Assembly: GCA_027489065.1 (NCBI GenBank) | Contig: JAIYAM010000023.1 | Coordinates: 1 to 64,000 of the forward strand | Source: Erythrobacteraceae bacterium | Lineage (GTDB): Bacteria > Pseudomonadota > Alphaproteobacteria > Sphingomonadales > Sphingomonadaceae | Length of the DNA stretch: 64,000 nt | Reading direction: 5' to 3' | Shown here: one piece after another, positions 37,458-46,600 of the stretch | Numbering within the stretch: position 1 is the stretch's first letter | How the letters are laid out: every line of letters starts with the position of its first letter | Made by a program: the position numbers and the translations under genes | Notes under the pieces: model-generated | Databases searched by the model: none | Told to the model about the DNA's origin: nothing | What the model saw: only the letters and a program-made list of their open reading frames with translations

Positions 37458-38193
37458 ATTGACGCGGATGATCTCGGCCCTCGCGCTCGGTGGCGCTGCG
37501 CTGGCCCTGCCGGTGGCGGCGCTGGCAGGGGTGGTGGTCAAGGCCACGGGGCCCTCGGCGACCAAATATCCGGTCGGCACCAAGCTCGACGATGATGTGC
37601 GCATCACCCTGAGGGAAGGGGACGCCGTGACGGTCCTGACCGCGCAGGGCACCCGGATCATTCGCGGCGCCGGCACCTTCCGCGTCGGCGACCGCCCGCA
37701 GGTCGCCTCGGACCGCTTCGCCGCGCTCACCCGCAAACGCGCCGCGACCCGCGTGCGCACCGGGGCAGTGCGCGACGGGCTGGACGGCGAGGTGACCAAC
37801 CCGAGCCTGTGGTATGTCGACATCACCCGTTCGGGGACGGTGTGCCTCTACGATCTGTCGACCGTGCGCCTGTGGCGACCTGCCACGGACGGCACCGCGA
37901 CCTACCGGATTTCCGCCGACGCCGACGGCGACCCGCATGCCGACGTGACATTCGACGATACGGTCACGGTCGCCGCGCTTGATCCGGCACGCCTGCCGAT
38001 CAAGGAGGGCACGCATTACATGGTCGCCGGTCCGGACGGCAGAACCACCGCGCATGTCGATTTCGTGGCGCTTCCCGGTGACTTCGAGGCGCTGGACGCG
38101 CTTGCCGAGGCTCTGATCGCGCGCGGCTGCGCGGTGCAGCTTGAAACCCTCGTCAACACGGTCGGCGACAGCGCCGAAGCGGCGGCGGACTGA
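37444..38193 (+). CDS. Periplasmic FecR-like protein
   Basis: 249 residues. Signal peptide 1-29 (ending AALAG), then a beta-rich FecR-like segment (VVVKATGPSATKYPVGTKL, RITLREGDAVTVLTAQGTR, RGAGTFRVG; 30-85) and a C-terminal domain with one Cys pair (CLYD; RGCAVQLE). FecR domains normally relay surface signals. No sigma factor or anti-sigma membrane helix is present, so it more likely pairs with the CHASE2 sensor of the overlapping cyclase. ATG 37444 is supported by GGGGAAGG upstream. Last gene of the tps-CHAT-cyclase run. Confidence 0.75.
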   Translation: MFSARLTRMISALALGGAALALPVAALAGVVVKATGPSATKYPVGTKLDDDVRITLREGDAVTVLTAQGTRIIRGAGTFRVGDRPQVASDRFAALTRKRAATRVRTGAVRDGLDGEVTNPSLWYVDITRSGTVCLYDLSTVRLWRPATDGTATYRISADADGDPHADVTFDDTVTVAALDPARLPIKEGTHYMVAGPDGRTTAHVDFVALPGDFEALDALAEALIARGCAVQLETLVNTVGDSAEAAAD

Positions 38194-38408
38194 TCGGCCA
38201 CAAGGGCCGGACGAAGGGGCAAAAGCCGTTGATTGCCTGTTGCATCGCGGTGCCAAGCTTGGAACAAGGTGCAGGTGCGTTCCGGCGCGGGAATCGGCAT
38301 GATGGGGCTTTCCTGAAACTGCACTGATGCCGCCCGCGCAGGGCCGGTCTGCCGGTCCGTCGCACACGGCGGCAGGGGTTCGGGACTGAAGCATCTCGGG
38401 GGTGTGAG

Positions 38409-39794
38409 ATGAGGGGAACATTGGCGAGACGCGTCGCAGGCCTGCTGGGTAGGCCCGGGGCGGTGCGCGTGCTGGCAGTGATCGGCCTTGCCGCGCTCTA
38501 TCCCGCTGCCTCGGCGATCGGCAATCCGAGCTACGAAGGCGTGGCGACCTGCGCCGGATCGACCTGCCACGGCCGCGCCGAGGGCAATGGCGCCGTCGTC
38601 CGTCAGGACGAGATCGCGACCTGGCAGGAGCCGTCCTCGCCCTCGGGCGCGCATAGCCGTGCCTATGCCGTGCTCGGCGGCCGCCGCGGCCAGCAGATCG
38701 CCGCAAGCCTCGGGCTCGGCAATGCGCAGAGTGCGCCCGCCTGTCTCGGTTGCCATGCGACCGCTGCGCCTGCGGGCCGGCGCGGGGCGAAGTTCACGCT
38801 CACCGACGGGGTCGGTTGCGAGAGCTGCCACGGCCCGTCGGGCGGCGGCTGGCTCGCCGAGCACTATGCGCTCCCCGCCACCCATGCCGGGAACGTCGCC
38901 GCAGGGCTGACCCCGCTCGAAATCCCCAAGGCGCGCGCGGGCGTGTGCCTCGATTGCCACTTCGGATCATCGAAGCCCGGGCAGTTCGTCACCCATTCGA
39001 TGATGGCAGCCGGGCATCCGCGCATCTCCTTCGAGCTCGACCTGTTCAGCGCGCTCCAGCAGCATCACGACGTCGACGGCGACTATGTGCGGCGCAAGGG
39101 ATCGCCCGACTCGGTGCGCTTCTGGGCGGTGGGTCAGGCCGAGGCGGTGCGCCGCGCGACGAGCCTCTTCGCCCAGCCCAAGTTCGCCTACGAGGGCGCT
39201 TTCCCGCAGTTCACTTTCCTCGATTGCCACTCGTGCCACCGCCAGATCACCGACGGGCCGCAACGCAAGCTCACCTTCGAGACCAATCCGGGCCGGCCGA
39301 TCCCCTTCGGCAACCCCCCGTTCAATGACGAGAACATGATCATGCTCCAGGCCGTCGCGGGCGCGCTGGTGCCGGGCGAGGCGGCGGCGTTCCAGGCCTC
39401 CGCGCGCGACTTCCACAAGGCGTTCGGAGCAGGCCCCGCCGAGGCCCGCGCCGCGGCGCAGGCGCTGGCGGCGCGTGCGGCGTCGCTCTCCGATGCGCTG
39501 GGCGCGCGCGGCTCGGCGGGGGGCGACGCTTTCAAAGTTATCGGCATCATCGCCGGCGAGGCGACAAGCCCGCGTTTCACCGACTATGCCGGATCGGTGC
39601 AGGCGGTGATGGGAATCGACACGCTGCTCAACGCGCTCGTGCGTGAAGGCCGGGTGACGCAGGGCGCCGCCGCCGGCATCCGGGGCGACATCGCGCGCGC
39701 CTACAAGGCTGTCGAAGAGCCCAACGCCTACCGCCCGGCCGATTTCCGCGCCGCGCTGAAATCCGCTGCTGGCGCGATCGGAAGGCTGCAATGA
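38409..39794 (+). CDS. Pentaheme c-type cytochrome (cytochrome c554-like)
   Basis: 461 residues. Leader/TM segment 18-37, then heme sites in order: CAGSTCH (residue 48, a C-x4-C-H variant), CLGCH (112), CESCH (137), CLDCH (about 181) and CHSCH (about 278), then a heme-free helical C-terminal third. Resembles the cytochrome c554 family. It should carry electrons in the periplasm. ATG 38409 has GGGGTGTGAG before it. TTG 38421 shares the GGGGAACA-TTG-GCGAG context seen at tpsB. The stop overlaps the next gene by ATGA. The 215-base gap before it (38194-38408) holds no gene and probably its promoter. Confidence 0.87.
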   Translation: MRGTLARRVAGLLGRPGAVRVLAVIGLAALYPAASAIGNPSYEGVATCAGSTCHGRAEGNGAVVRQDEIATWQEPSSPSGAHSRAYAVLGGRRGQQIAASLGLGNAQSAPACLGCHATAAPAGRRGAKFTLTDGVGCESCHGPSGGGWLAEHYALPATHAGNVAAGLTPLEIPKARAGVCLDCHFGSSKPGQFVTHSMMAAGHPRISFELDLFSALQQHHDVDGDYVRRKGSPDSVRFWAVGQAEAVRRATSLFAQPKFAYEGAFPQFTFLDCHSCHRQITDGPQRKLTFETNPGRPIPFGNPPFNDENMIMLQAVAGALVPGEAAAFQASARDFHKAFGAGPAEARAAAQALAARAASLSDALGARGSAGGDAFKVIGIIAGEATSPRFTDYAGSVQAVMGIDTLLNALVREGRVTQGAAAGIRGDIARAYKAVEEPNAYRPADFRAALKSAAGAIGRLQ

Positions 39795-41770
39795 CCGCTC
39801 AACGGTTCGGGAAGGTTCTGCTCGCGGCCGCACTGCTGGCGCTCGCCGGATGCGGCGGAGGCGGGAGCAGCGGCGGCGGCTCCACTCCTCCGGTCGGCGG
39901 TGGCGGCGGTGGGGGCGGGGGCACGCCGACCGCAGTTTACACCCAGCCTGCGGTCATCGGCCTCAGTTCCGCCGACGTGGGCAAGATCGTCGCGCAGGCG
40001 GCCACGCAGGCCGAGGCCGATCGCACGCCCGCCGTCATCACCGTCATCGACCGTGTCGGCAACGTGCTCGCGATCTTCCGCATGACCGGCGCGCCGGTGA
40101 CGCAGAAGATCCCCAACGCGCCCAACGGCAACAATCTCGACCTTCAGGGCGCCAACGTCCCTGCGGAGACCGCTGCCATCGCCAAGGCGCTCACCGCCGC
40201 CTATTTCTCGAGCCAAGGCAACGCCTTCTCCAGCCGGACCGCGGGCGGCATCATTCAGGAGACCTTCCCCAAGGGGCCTTCGACGGGCGGTCTGGAGAGC
40301 GGGGCGCTGTTCAGCGTGCAGTTCAGCCAGCTGCCGTGTTCCGACATCTCGGCGCGCTTCGTGGCGGGGCAGGGCGCGACGCCCGGTCCCAAGCGCTCGG
40401 CGATCGGCTTTGCCGCGGACGGCGGCGGCTTCCCGCTCTATCGCAACGGCGTGCTGATCGGCGCGGTCGGCGTGGCGGCCGATCCCGATTACGGCTTCGA
40501 CGAGAACGTGCTCGATTTCGACAACCAGGCCGACGAGCGCATCGCACTGGCCGGCACGGTCGGCTTCGAGGCAGACGAGGCGATCCGCGCCGACAAGATC
40601 GCACTGGACGGGACGCTGCTGCGCTACAGCGACATCGGCTACAGCCAGCTCGCCGTGAACGTGGCGACGGCGACCTATGCCAATGTCGCCCCGCGGCTCG
40701 GCGGGTTGGCGCCGCTCAGGGGCTATTACGACGGCGCCGCGCTGCTCGCCGGGACCGCCTATGGCAGCGAGGCTTCGGGCGTGCGTCCGGCGCGGGCGAG
40801 CGAGTTTGCCAACCCCGACGCCTACGTCGTGAGCGACGGGGCGGGCAATAACCGCTTCCCGATCCGCGCCGGGACCGACGGTGCCGAGGTCGCCCAGCCG
40901 CTCACCCAGGCGGAGGTGCGGACGATCTTCGAGGAGTCCTTCGCGGTGCTATCGCGCACCCGGTCGCAGGTCCGCAAACCCGTCGGTTCGCGCGCCGAGA
41001 TGACGCTGGTGATGGTCGACACCCGCGGCGAGGTGCTCGGCATCATCCGTTCGCCCGACGCGCTGGTCGACGCGATCGACGCGACCACCCAGAAGGCGCG
41101 CAGCGTCACCTTCTTCTCCAATCCCCGCGCCGATGACGACCTGTTGGCGAGCGGCGATCCGAACGTCGCCGCCTTCGTCGCCGCGACCCGCAGTTTCACG
41201 AGCGATCCGGCGGTGCTCGACGGCAAGTTCGCCTTCTCCAACCGCTCGCTCGGCAATCTCGCGCGGCCCTACTTCCCGGACGGCGAGCTGGGCCGCCCGC
41301 CGGGGCCGCTGTCGCGCCCGATCGACCAGTTCAGCATCTTCTCGACCGGCCTCCAGTCCGCGCTGGTGACCGGGAGCATCGTCGAGCATCTCCAGTTCAT
41401 CGCCGGCGCCCGCGCCGACGACGTGCCGCGCCGTTGCACGAGCCTGCCGGCGGCGAACGCCAATGGCAGCCGCATCCGCAACGGCATCACGCTCTTTCCC
41501 GGCGCGGTGCCGATCTATCGCGGAAATGTGCTGGTCGGCGGCATCGGCGCATCGGGGGACGGGATCGACCAGAACGACCTCGTGCCCTTCCTCGGCGTCA
41601 ACAATGCCGGGGTGAAGCTCGGCACCGGAATCGGCAACGCGCCCGCCGCGATCCGCGCCGACCGCATCGCGGTGCCCGTAGGGAACAGCACGACGCGCCT
41701 GCGCTATGTGAACTGCCCCTTCGCGCCGTTCCTCGACACCACCGCACAGAACGTCTGTCAGGGGCTGTAG
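39791..41770 (+). CDS. Lipoprotein with two HbpS/GlcG-like domains
   Basis: 659 residues. Lipobox LLALAGC (Cys near 21), a Gly/Ser/Pro spacer (22-48), then two HbpS/GlcG-type (DUF336) alpha/beta repeats. The first contains AVITVIDRVGNVLAIFRM and AYFSSQGNAFSSRTA and the second LVMVDTRGEVLGIIRSPDA and SVTFFSNPRADDD. Both end with an xPIYRNGVLIGAVGV/ PIYRGNVLVGGIG hairpin. HbpS relatives bind heme or iron. It is probably an outer-membrane-anchored periplasmic heme or redox-cofactor binder serving the cytochromes. Overlaps the pentaheme gene and is 2 bases from the barrel gene. Confidence 0.8.
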   Translation: MTAQRFGKVLLAAALLALAGCGGGGSSGGGSTPPVGGGGGGGGGTPTAVYTQPAVIGLSSADVGKIVAQAATQAEADRTPAVITVIDRVGNVLAIFRMTGAPVTQKIPNAPNGNNLDLQGANVPAETAAIAKALTAAYFSSQGNAFSSRTAGGIIQETFPKGPSTGGLESGALFSVQFSQLPCSDISARFVAGQGATPGPKRSAIGFAADGGGFPLYRNGVLIGAVGVAADPDYGFDENVLDFDNQADERIALAGTVGFEADEAIRADKIALDGTLLRYSDIGYSQLAVNVATATYANVAPRLGGLAPLRGYYDGAALLAGTAYGSEASGVRPARASEFANPDAYVVSDGAGNNRFPIRAGTDGAEVAQPLTQAEVRTIFEESFAVLSRTRSQVRKPVGSRAEMTLVMVDTRGEVLGIIRSPDALVDAIDATTQKARSVTFFSNPRADDDLLASGDPNVAAFVAATRSFTSDPAVLDGKFAFSNRSLGNLARPYFPDGELGRPPGPLSRPIDQFSIFSTGLQSALVTGSIVEHLQFIAGARADDVPRRCTSLPAANANGSRIRNGITLFPGAVPIYRGNVLVGGIGASGDGIDQNDLVPFLGVNNAGVKLGTGIGNAPAAIRADRIAVPVGNSTTRLRYVNCPFAPFLDTTAQNVCQGL

Positions 41771-41772
41771 CG

Positions 41773-43623
41773 ATGGGATTGCTGCTTCCTGCGCTGCTGA
41801 TGCTCCAGGCACCGCCGGTGCCCGAGGAGGCGCCAGCGCCCGCGCCGGAGGCAAAGCCGCAGCCGGGCGACTGGGAAAAGGACGTGCCCCCCGTCGATCC
41901 CGCAATCATCGAGGGGCGCGAGCGGCCGGGCTACACCGCGCCGCTCCCCGAAAGGATCGAGCAGGACAACCCCGGCGCCGTGCGCGCACCGCCGCCGGAA
42001 GCCTTCCCCACCGAGCAGATCCCGATCCCCGACCGCTGGCGGCTCATCCAGAGCCTCGGGCTGGTCAAGGAGAACCTGCTCGATCCCTACCACCAGAACA
42101 CCCTGAAGGGCGACCGCCCGATCGACCGCGCCAAGGTGCCGTGGCTCCCGATCAAGGGCGACGACTGGTTCTTTGTCGCCAACCTCGTTTCGGATTCGGT
42201 CTACGAGCCACGCAGTTTCCCGATCCCCGTGGGCGTCCAGACGACCGAGGATCCGGACCGCAACGACGTGTTCGGCAGCTCGTTCAGCCAGGTGCTCAGC
42301 CAGACCTTCCTTGCCAGCTTTTCGCTGCTCAAGGGGTCGACCACCTATGCGCCGCCGACGGTCGAATACCGCGTGACGCTCGCCTACAACCTCAACTTCG
42401 TCGACGTGCCCGAACGGCGGGTGCTGTTCGTGGAGCCGTCGAAGCCCAGCCGGCGCTTCGACCAGTTCCTCGGCGTGCAGGAAGCCTTCGTCGACTACCA
42501 CTTCGCGCGTTTCGATACCGAAAGGTTCGACTTCATCTCTGCGCGCGCCGGGATCCAGACCTTCCAGTCGGATTTCCGCGGCTTCCTGTTCAACGATCAG
42601 CAACTGGGCGTGCGCCTGTTCGGCTCGCGCGACAACAACCGCTTCCAGTTCAACGTGGGCGCCTTCTGGCGGCTCGAGAAGGACACCAATTCGGGTCTGA
42701 ACTCGGTCGTCCAGGCCCCGCGGGACGATTACATCTTCGTCGTCAACGCCTATCGCCAGGATTTCCTGATCCCGGCGCTGACCAGCCTGTTCACCGTGGT
42801 CTACAACCGCAACCGCGAGGCCGACGAGATCGAGGTCGACGACAACGGCTTCCCGGTACGCCCGGCGCTGATCGGGAGCCTGCGCGGACGCGACTATGAC
42901 GTCGTCTACCTCGGATACGGGGTCGACGGACGGGTGGGCCGCGTGAACCTCACCGGCATGGCCTATTGGGCGCTGGGCGAAGACCGCAACTCCTTCTTCA
43001 CCGACCGTCCGGCCGACATCAACGCGCAATTTGCCGCACTGGAGGCAAGCTACGACCGCGACTGGATCCGGGTGCGCGTTTCAGGCGCCTATGCGAGCGG
43101 CGACAAGAACCCGGACGACGACAAGGAAACCGGCTTCGACGCGATCTTCGAGAACCCGGTCTTCGCGGGCGCGGACACATCCTACTGGATCCGCCAGACG
43201 ATCCCCTTCGCCGGCGGCGGGCGCGCGATCGGGGTGAACGGCAGGAACGGCATCCTCAACTCGCTGCGCTCTTCCAAGGAGCAGGGGCAATCCAACTTCA
43301 ACAACCCCGGCCTGATCCTGCTTGGCGCAGGCGCGGATTTCGACCTCACGCCGCAGCTGCGCATTTCGGCCAATGCCAACCACCTGTGGTTCGCCGACAC
43401 GGCCTCGCTCGAGGCGATCCGCAACCAGCCGAACATCGACCGCGACATCGGCTATGACCTCTCAGCCTCGGCGATTTGGCGGCCCAATGCCAACCAGAAC
43501 ATCGTCTTCCGACTTTCCGCCGCCACCCTGCTCGCGGGCGAGGGCTTCCGCGAGCAGTTCACTTCGCGCGGGGGCGGGCGCGAATATGTCTCTATTCTTG
43601 CCAACGTGGTGCTGACCTACTGA
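41773..43623 (+). CDS. Outer-membrane beta-barrel protein of the multiheme operon
   Basis: 616 residues. Short hydrophobic leader, a Pro-rich periplasmic linker (13-75), then alternating amphipathic strands with many aromatic residues from about 125 to a C-terminal ...ILANVVLTY, typical of barrels. Segments such as FVDYHFARFDTERFDFISARAGIQTF and NNRFQFNVGAFWRLEKDTNS resemble large porin-like proteins. No family I can name with certainty. Wedged between a cytochrome/heme lipoprotein pair and a decaheme protein with overlapping codons, it is placed like the barrel of a porin-cytochrome conduit. That function is inference. Confidence 0.72.
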   Translation: MGLLLPALLMLQAPPVPEEAPAPAPEAKPQPGDWEKDVPPVDPAIIEGRERPGYTAPLPERIEQDNPGAVRAPPPEAFPTEQIPIPDRWRLIQSLGLVKENLLDPYHQNTLKGDRPIDRAKVPWLPIKGDDWFFVANLVSDSVYEPRSFPIPVGVQTTEDPDRNDVFGSSFSQVLSQTFLASFSLLKGSTTYAPPTVEYRVTLAYNLNFVDVPERRVLFVEPSKPSRRFDQFLGVQEAFVDYHFARFDTERFDFISARAGIQTFQSDFRGFLFNDQQLGVRLFGSRDNNRFQFNVGAFWRLEKDTNSGLNSVVQAPRDDYIFVVNAYRQDFLIPALTSLFTVVYNRNREADEIEVDDNGFPVRPALIGSLRGRDYDVVYLGYGVDGRVGRVNLTGMAYWALGEDRNSFFTDRPADINAQFAALEASYDRDWIRVRVSGAYASGDKNPDDDKETGFDAIFENPVFAGADTSYWIRQTIPFAGGGRAIGVNGRNGILNSLRSSKEQGQSNFNNPGLILLGAGADFDLTPQLRISANANHLWFADTASLEAIRNQPNIDRDIGYDLSASAIWRPNANQNIVFRLSAATLLAGEGFREQFTSRGGGREYVSILANVVLTY

Positions 43624-46600
43624 TGCCGAGCTTCGCCCGCCCCCTGCTGCGTCACCTTGCCGTCCTCGTGGGCGCGCTGGTTCTCGGGCTTTCGCTGTTC
43701 GCGGGAACCCCGATGGCGGCGGACAAGGAAAAGCCGGTCAAGCGCGACTATTCGCGGGTCATCGCCCCGCCCGCGCCGCAGCGGCAATCGGTGGCGGAGA
43801 TGGACGCCAAGTCAGAGGGCTGCAACACCTGCCACGTCAAGACCGATGCGCCGACGATGCACCTGACCCCGGCGGTGCGTCTGGGCTGCACCGATTGCCA
43901 CGGCGGCGATGCGAGTATCCGCGGCAATTCCGAGCTTGCGCACGATTCTCCGGAATACATCGCCGCGCGCGACAAGGCGCACGTGCTGCCCAAGTACCCC
44001 AAGTCGTGGCACTTCCCCTCCTCGGCAAACCCCCAGCGGTCCTACGCGCTCCTCAACAAGGAAGCGCCCGAGTTCGTGAAGTTCATCAACCCCAGCGATT
44101 ACCGCGTCGCGCGCGATGCCTGCGGGGCCTGCCACATGCAGGCGATCGAAGCGGCGGAACGCTCGATCATGGCATCGGGCGCGATGCTGTGGGGCGGGGC
44201 GAGCTACAACAACGGCATCCTGCCCTACAAGAACTACCTCCTCGGCGAGGCCTATACCCGCGATGGCAAGCCGGCGAAGATCACCTCGCCCGGTGCAGGC
44301 CCGGGGGGCAAGCTGTCCGAGGATCAGGTCGCGCGCGGCGTGCTCGCCGAGATGTATCCGCTGCCGACCTGGCACGTGGTCCCGCCGGGCGACGTGTTCC
44401 GCGTGTTCGAGCGGGGCGGGCGCAACATCAACACCCAGTTCGCCGAAGTCGGCCTGCCGAGCCCGACGGGGCAGATCCAGCGGCTCGAGGAGCCGGGGCG
44501 GCCCGATCTCAAGCAGTCGAACCGCGGGCCGGGCACCGGCCTCAGGGTCTCGATCCCGGTGCTCAACGTCCACAAGACGCGCCTCAATGATCCCTTCACC
44601 TGGTTCATGGGCACCAATGACCAGCCGGGCGACTACCGCCATTCGGGCTGCGCAAGCTGCCACGTGGTCTATGCCAACGACCGGGAGCCGCGCCATTCGC
44701 TGATCTACGCGCAATACGGGCGCGACGGGCAGTCGATGTCGGCCGATCCGACCATTGCCGCCAAGATCGAGCACGCGGCGGGGTATGGTGAGAAGAAGAG
44801 CGGCCACGGTGCGGTCAAGCAGCCGGGGCACGCCGAGGATGACGGCCACGGTCACGACGCGCTCAAGCAGCGGAGCGGTAGCGCAGACAAGGACTCCGAC
44901 GGATCCCTGCGCACCCCCGATGGGCAAGTGAAGGAGAAGGGCCACCCGCTCAGCCACGTCTTCACCCGCGCCATCCCGACCAGCCAGTGCATGAACTGCC
45001 ACATGCACCAGCCCAACATCTTCCTGAACAGCTTCCTCGGCTACACCATGTGGGACTACGAAAGCGATGCGCCCGCGATGTGGCCGAAGGAGCAGAAGTA
45101 CCCCACCGCCGAGGAAGTCCGCGCGATCAATGACCGCAACCCCGAAGCGGCCGCAGTGCGCGGCAAATGGTCCGACGTCGACTTCCTGCGCAACGTCTAT
45201 GACCTGAACCCGACGCTCAAGGACACCCAGTTTGCCGACTATCACGGCCACGGCTGGAACTTCCGCGCGATCTTCAAGCGCGACCGGGAGGGCAACCTGC
45301 TCGATGCGGATGGCAAGATCGTCGACAATGACGATCCCGAAAAGTGGCGCAAGAAGGGTGAGGGCAAGTTCGTCGAGCCGGGCGTCAATCCGGGCAAGGC
45401 GGTCCACCTCATGGACATCCACGCGGAAATCGGGATGCAGTGCGCCGACTGTCACTTCGAGCAGGACAGCCACGGCAACGGGTTGATCTACGGCGAGGTC
45501 GCCAACGCCATCGAGATCACCTGCAAGGACTGCCACGGCACGGCCGACGCCTACCCGACCCTGCGCACCAGCGGCCCGGCCGCGCCGCCCGAGGGGCATG
45601 ACCTTGCCTTGCTGCGCAACCCTGATGGCAAGCGCCGCTTCGAATGGATGGAGGGGCCGGACGGCAGGCGAAAACTCGTCCAGCGTTCGATCGTCGATCC
45701 CAAGCTCGAATGGGAGATGAGCCTCGTCAAGGACTCCGTCGATCCCACAACGCCGGCCTTCAATGGCAAGGCCGCACGCGCCAAGCTCATGAGCCGCTAC
45801 GGGGCGGAGACCGGCAATTTCGAGTTCGGCACCGGCATTGCCGGCGAAGACCGCGCGCACCGCGAGCCGGAAATGGCGTGCTTCACCTGCCACCTTTCAT
45901 GGACGACCTCGTGCGGCGGGTGTCACCTGCCGATCGAGGCCAACTGGAAGACCAAGATCCACAAGTTCGACGGGGGCGAGACGCGCAACTTTGCGACCTA
46001 CAACCCGCAGGTCGCGCGCGACGAGATGTTCCAGCTCGGCAAGGGCATGACCACCAAGGGCAGCCAGATCACCCCGGTGCGCTCCTCCTCGGCGCTGGTG
46101 CTGTCCTCGACCAACACCAATCGCGAACGCATCTACGTGCAGCAGCCGCCGATCTCCTCGATCGGCTTCTCCAGCCAGGCCTTCGCGCCGCACTTCCCGC
46201 ACACCGTGCGCAAGACCGAGACCAAGACCTGCACCGATTGCCACCTCAGCGCCAAGGAAGACAACAACGCGATCATGGCGCAGCTGCTGCTGCTCGGCAC
46301 CAACTACGTGAACTTCGTCGGCCTCAACGCGTGGAGCGGGCTCGAGGGCGGCTTCCAGGCGACCCGCGTCACCGAATATGACGAGCCGCAGGCGGTGATC
46401 GGGTCCTACCTGCACCGCTATGCCTATCCGGATTACTGGGGGCTCCACGTCGACCAGAACGGCCGCGAGCTCAAGAACTGGGTGCGGGGCAAGACCTTCA
46501 ACGGCAACCTGTCGGGCGAAACCCATCCCTTCGAGGAATTCGTCAACGTGCACGAAGGCACCAAGGACCGGGTCGGCTGCCTCCAGCTGCGCGGCGAGTA

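Noticed and set aside
43812..45893. 693-codon minus-strand open frame
   Set aside because: Antisense to the decaheme gene, which has ten CXXCH motifs.
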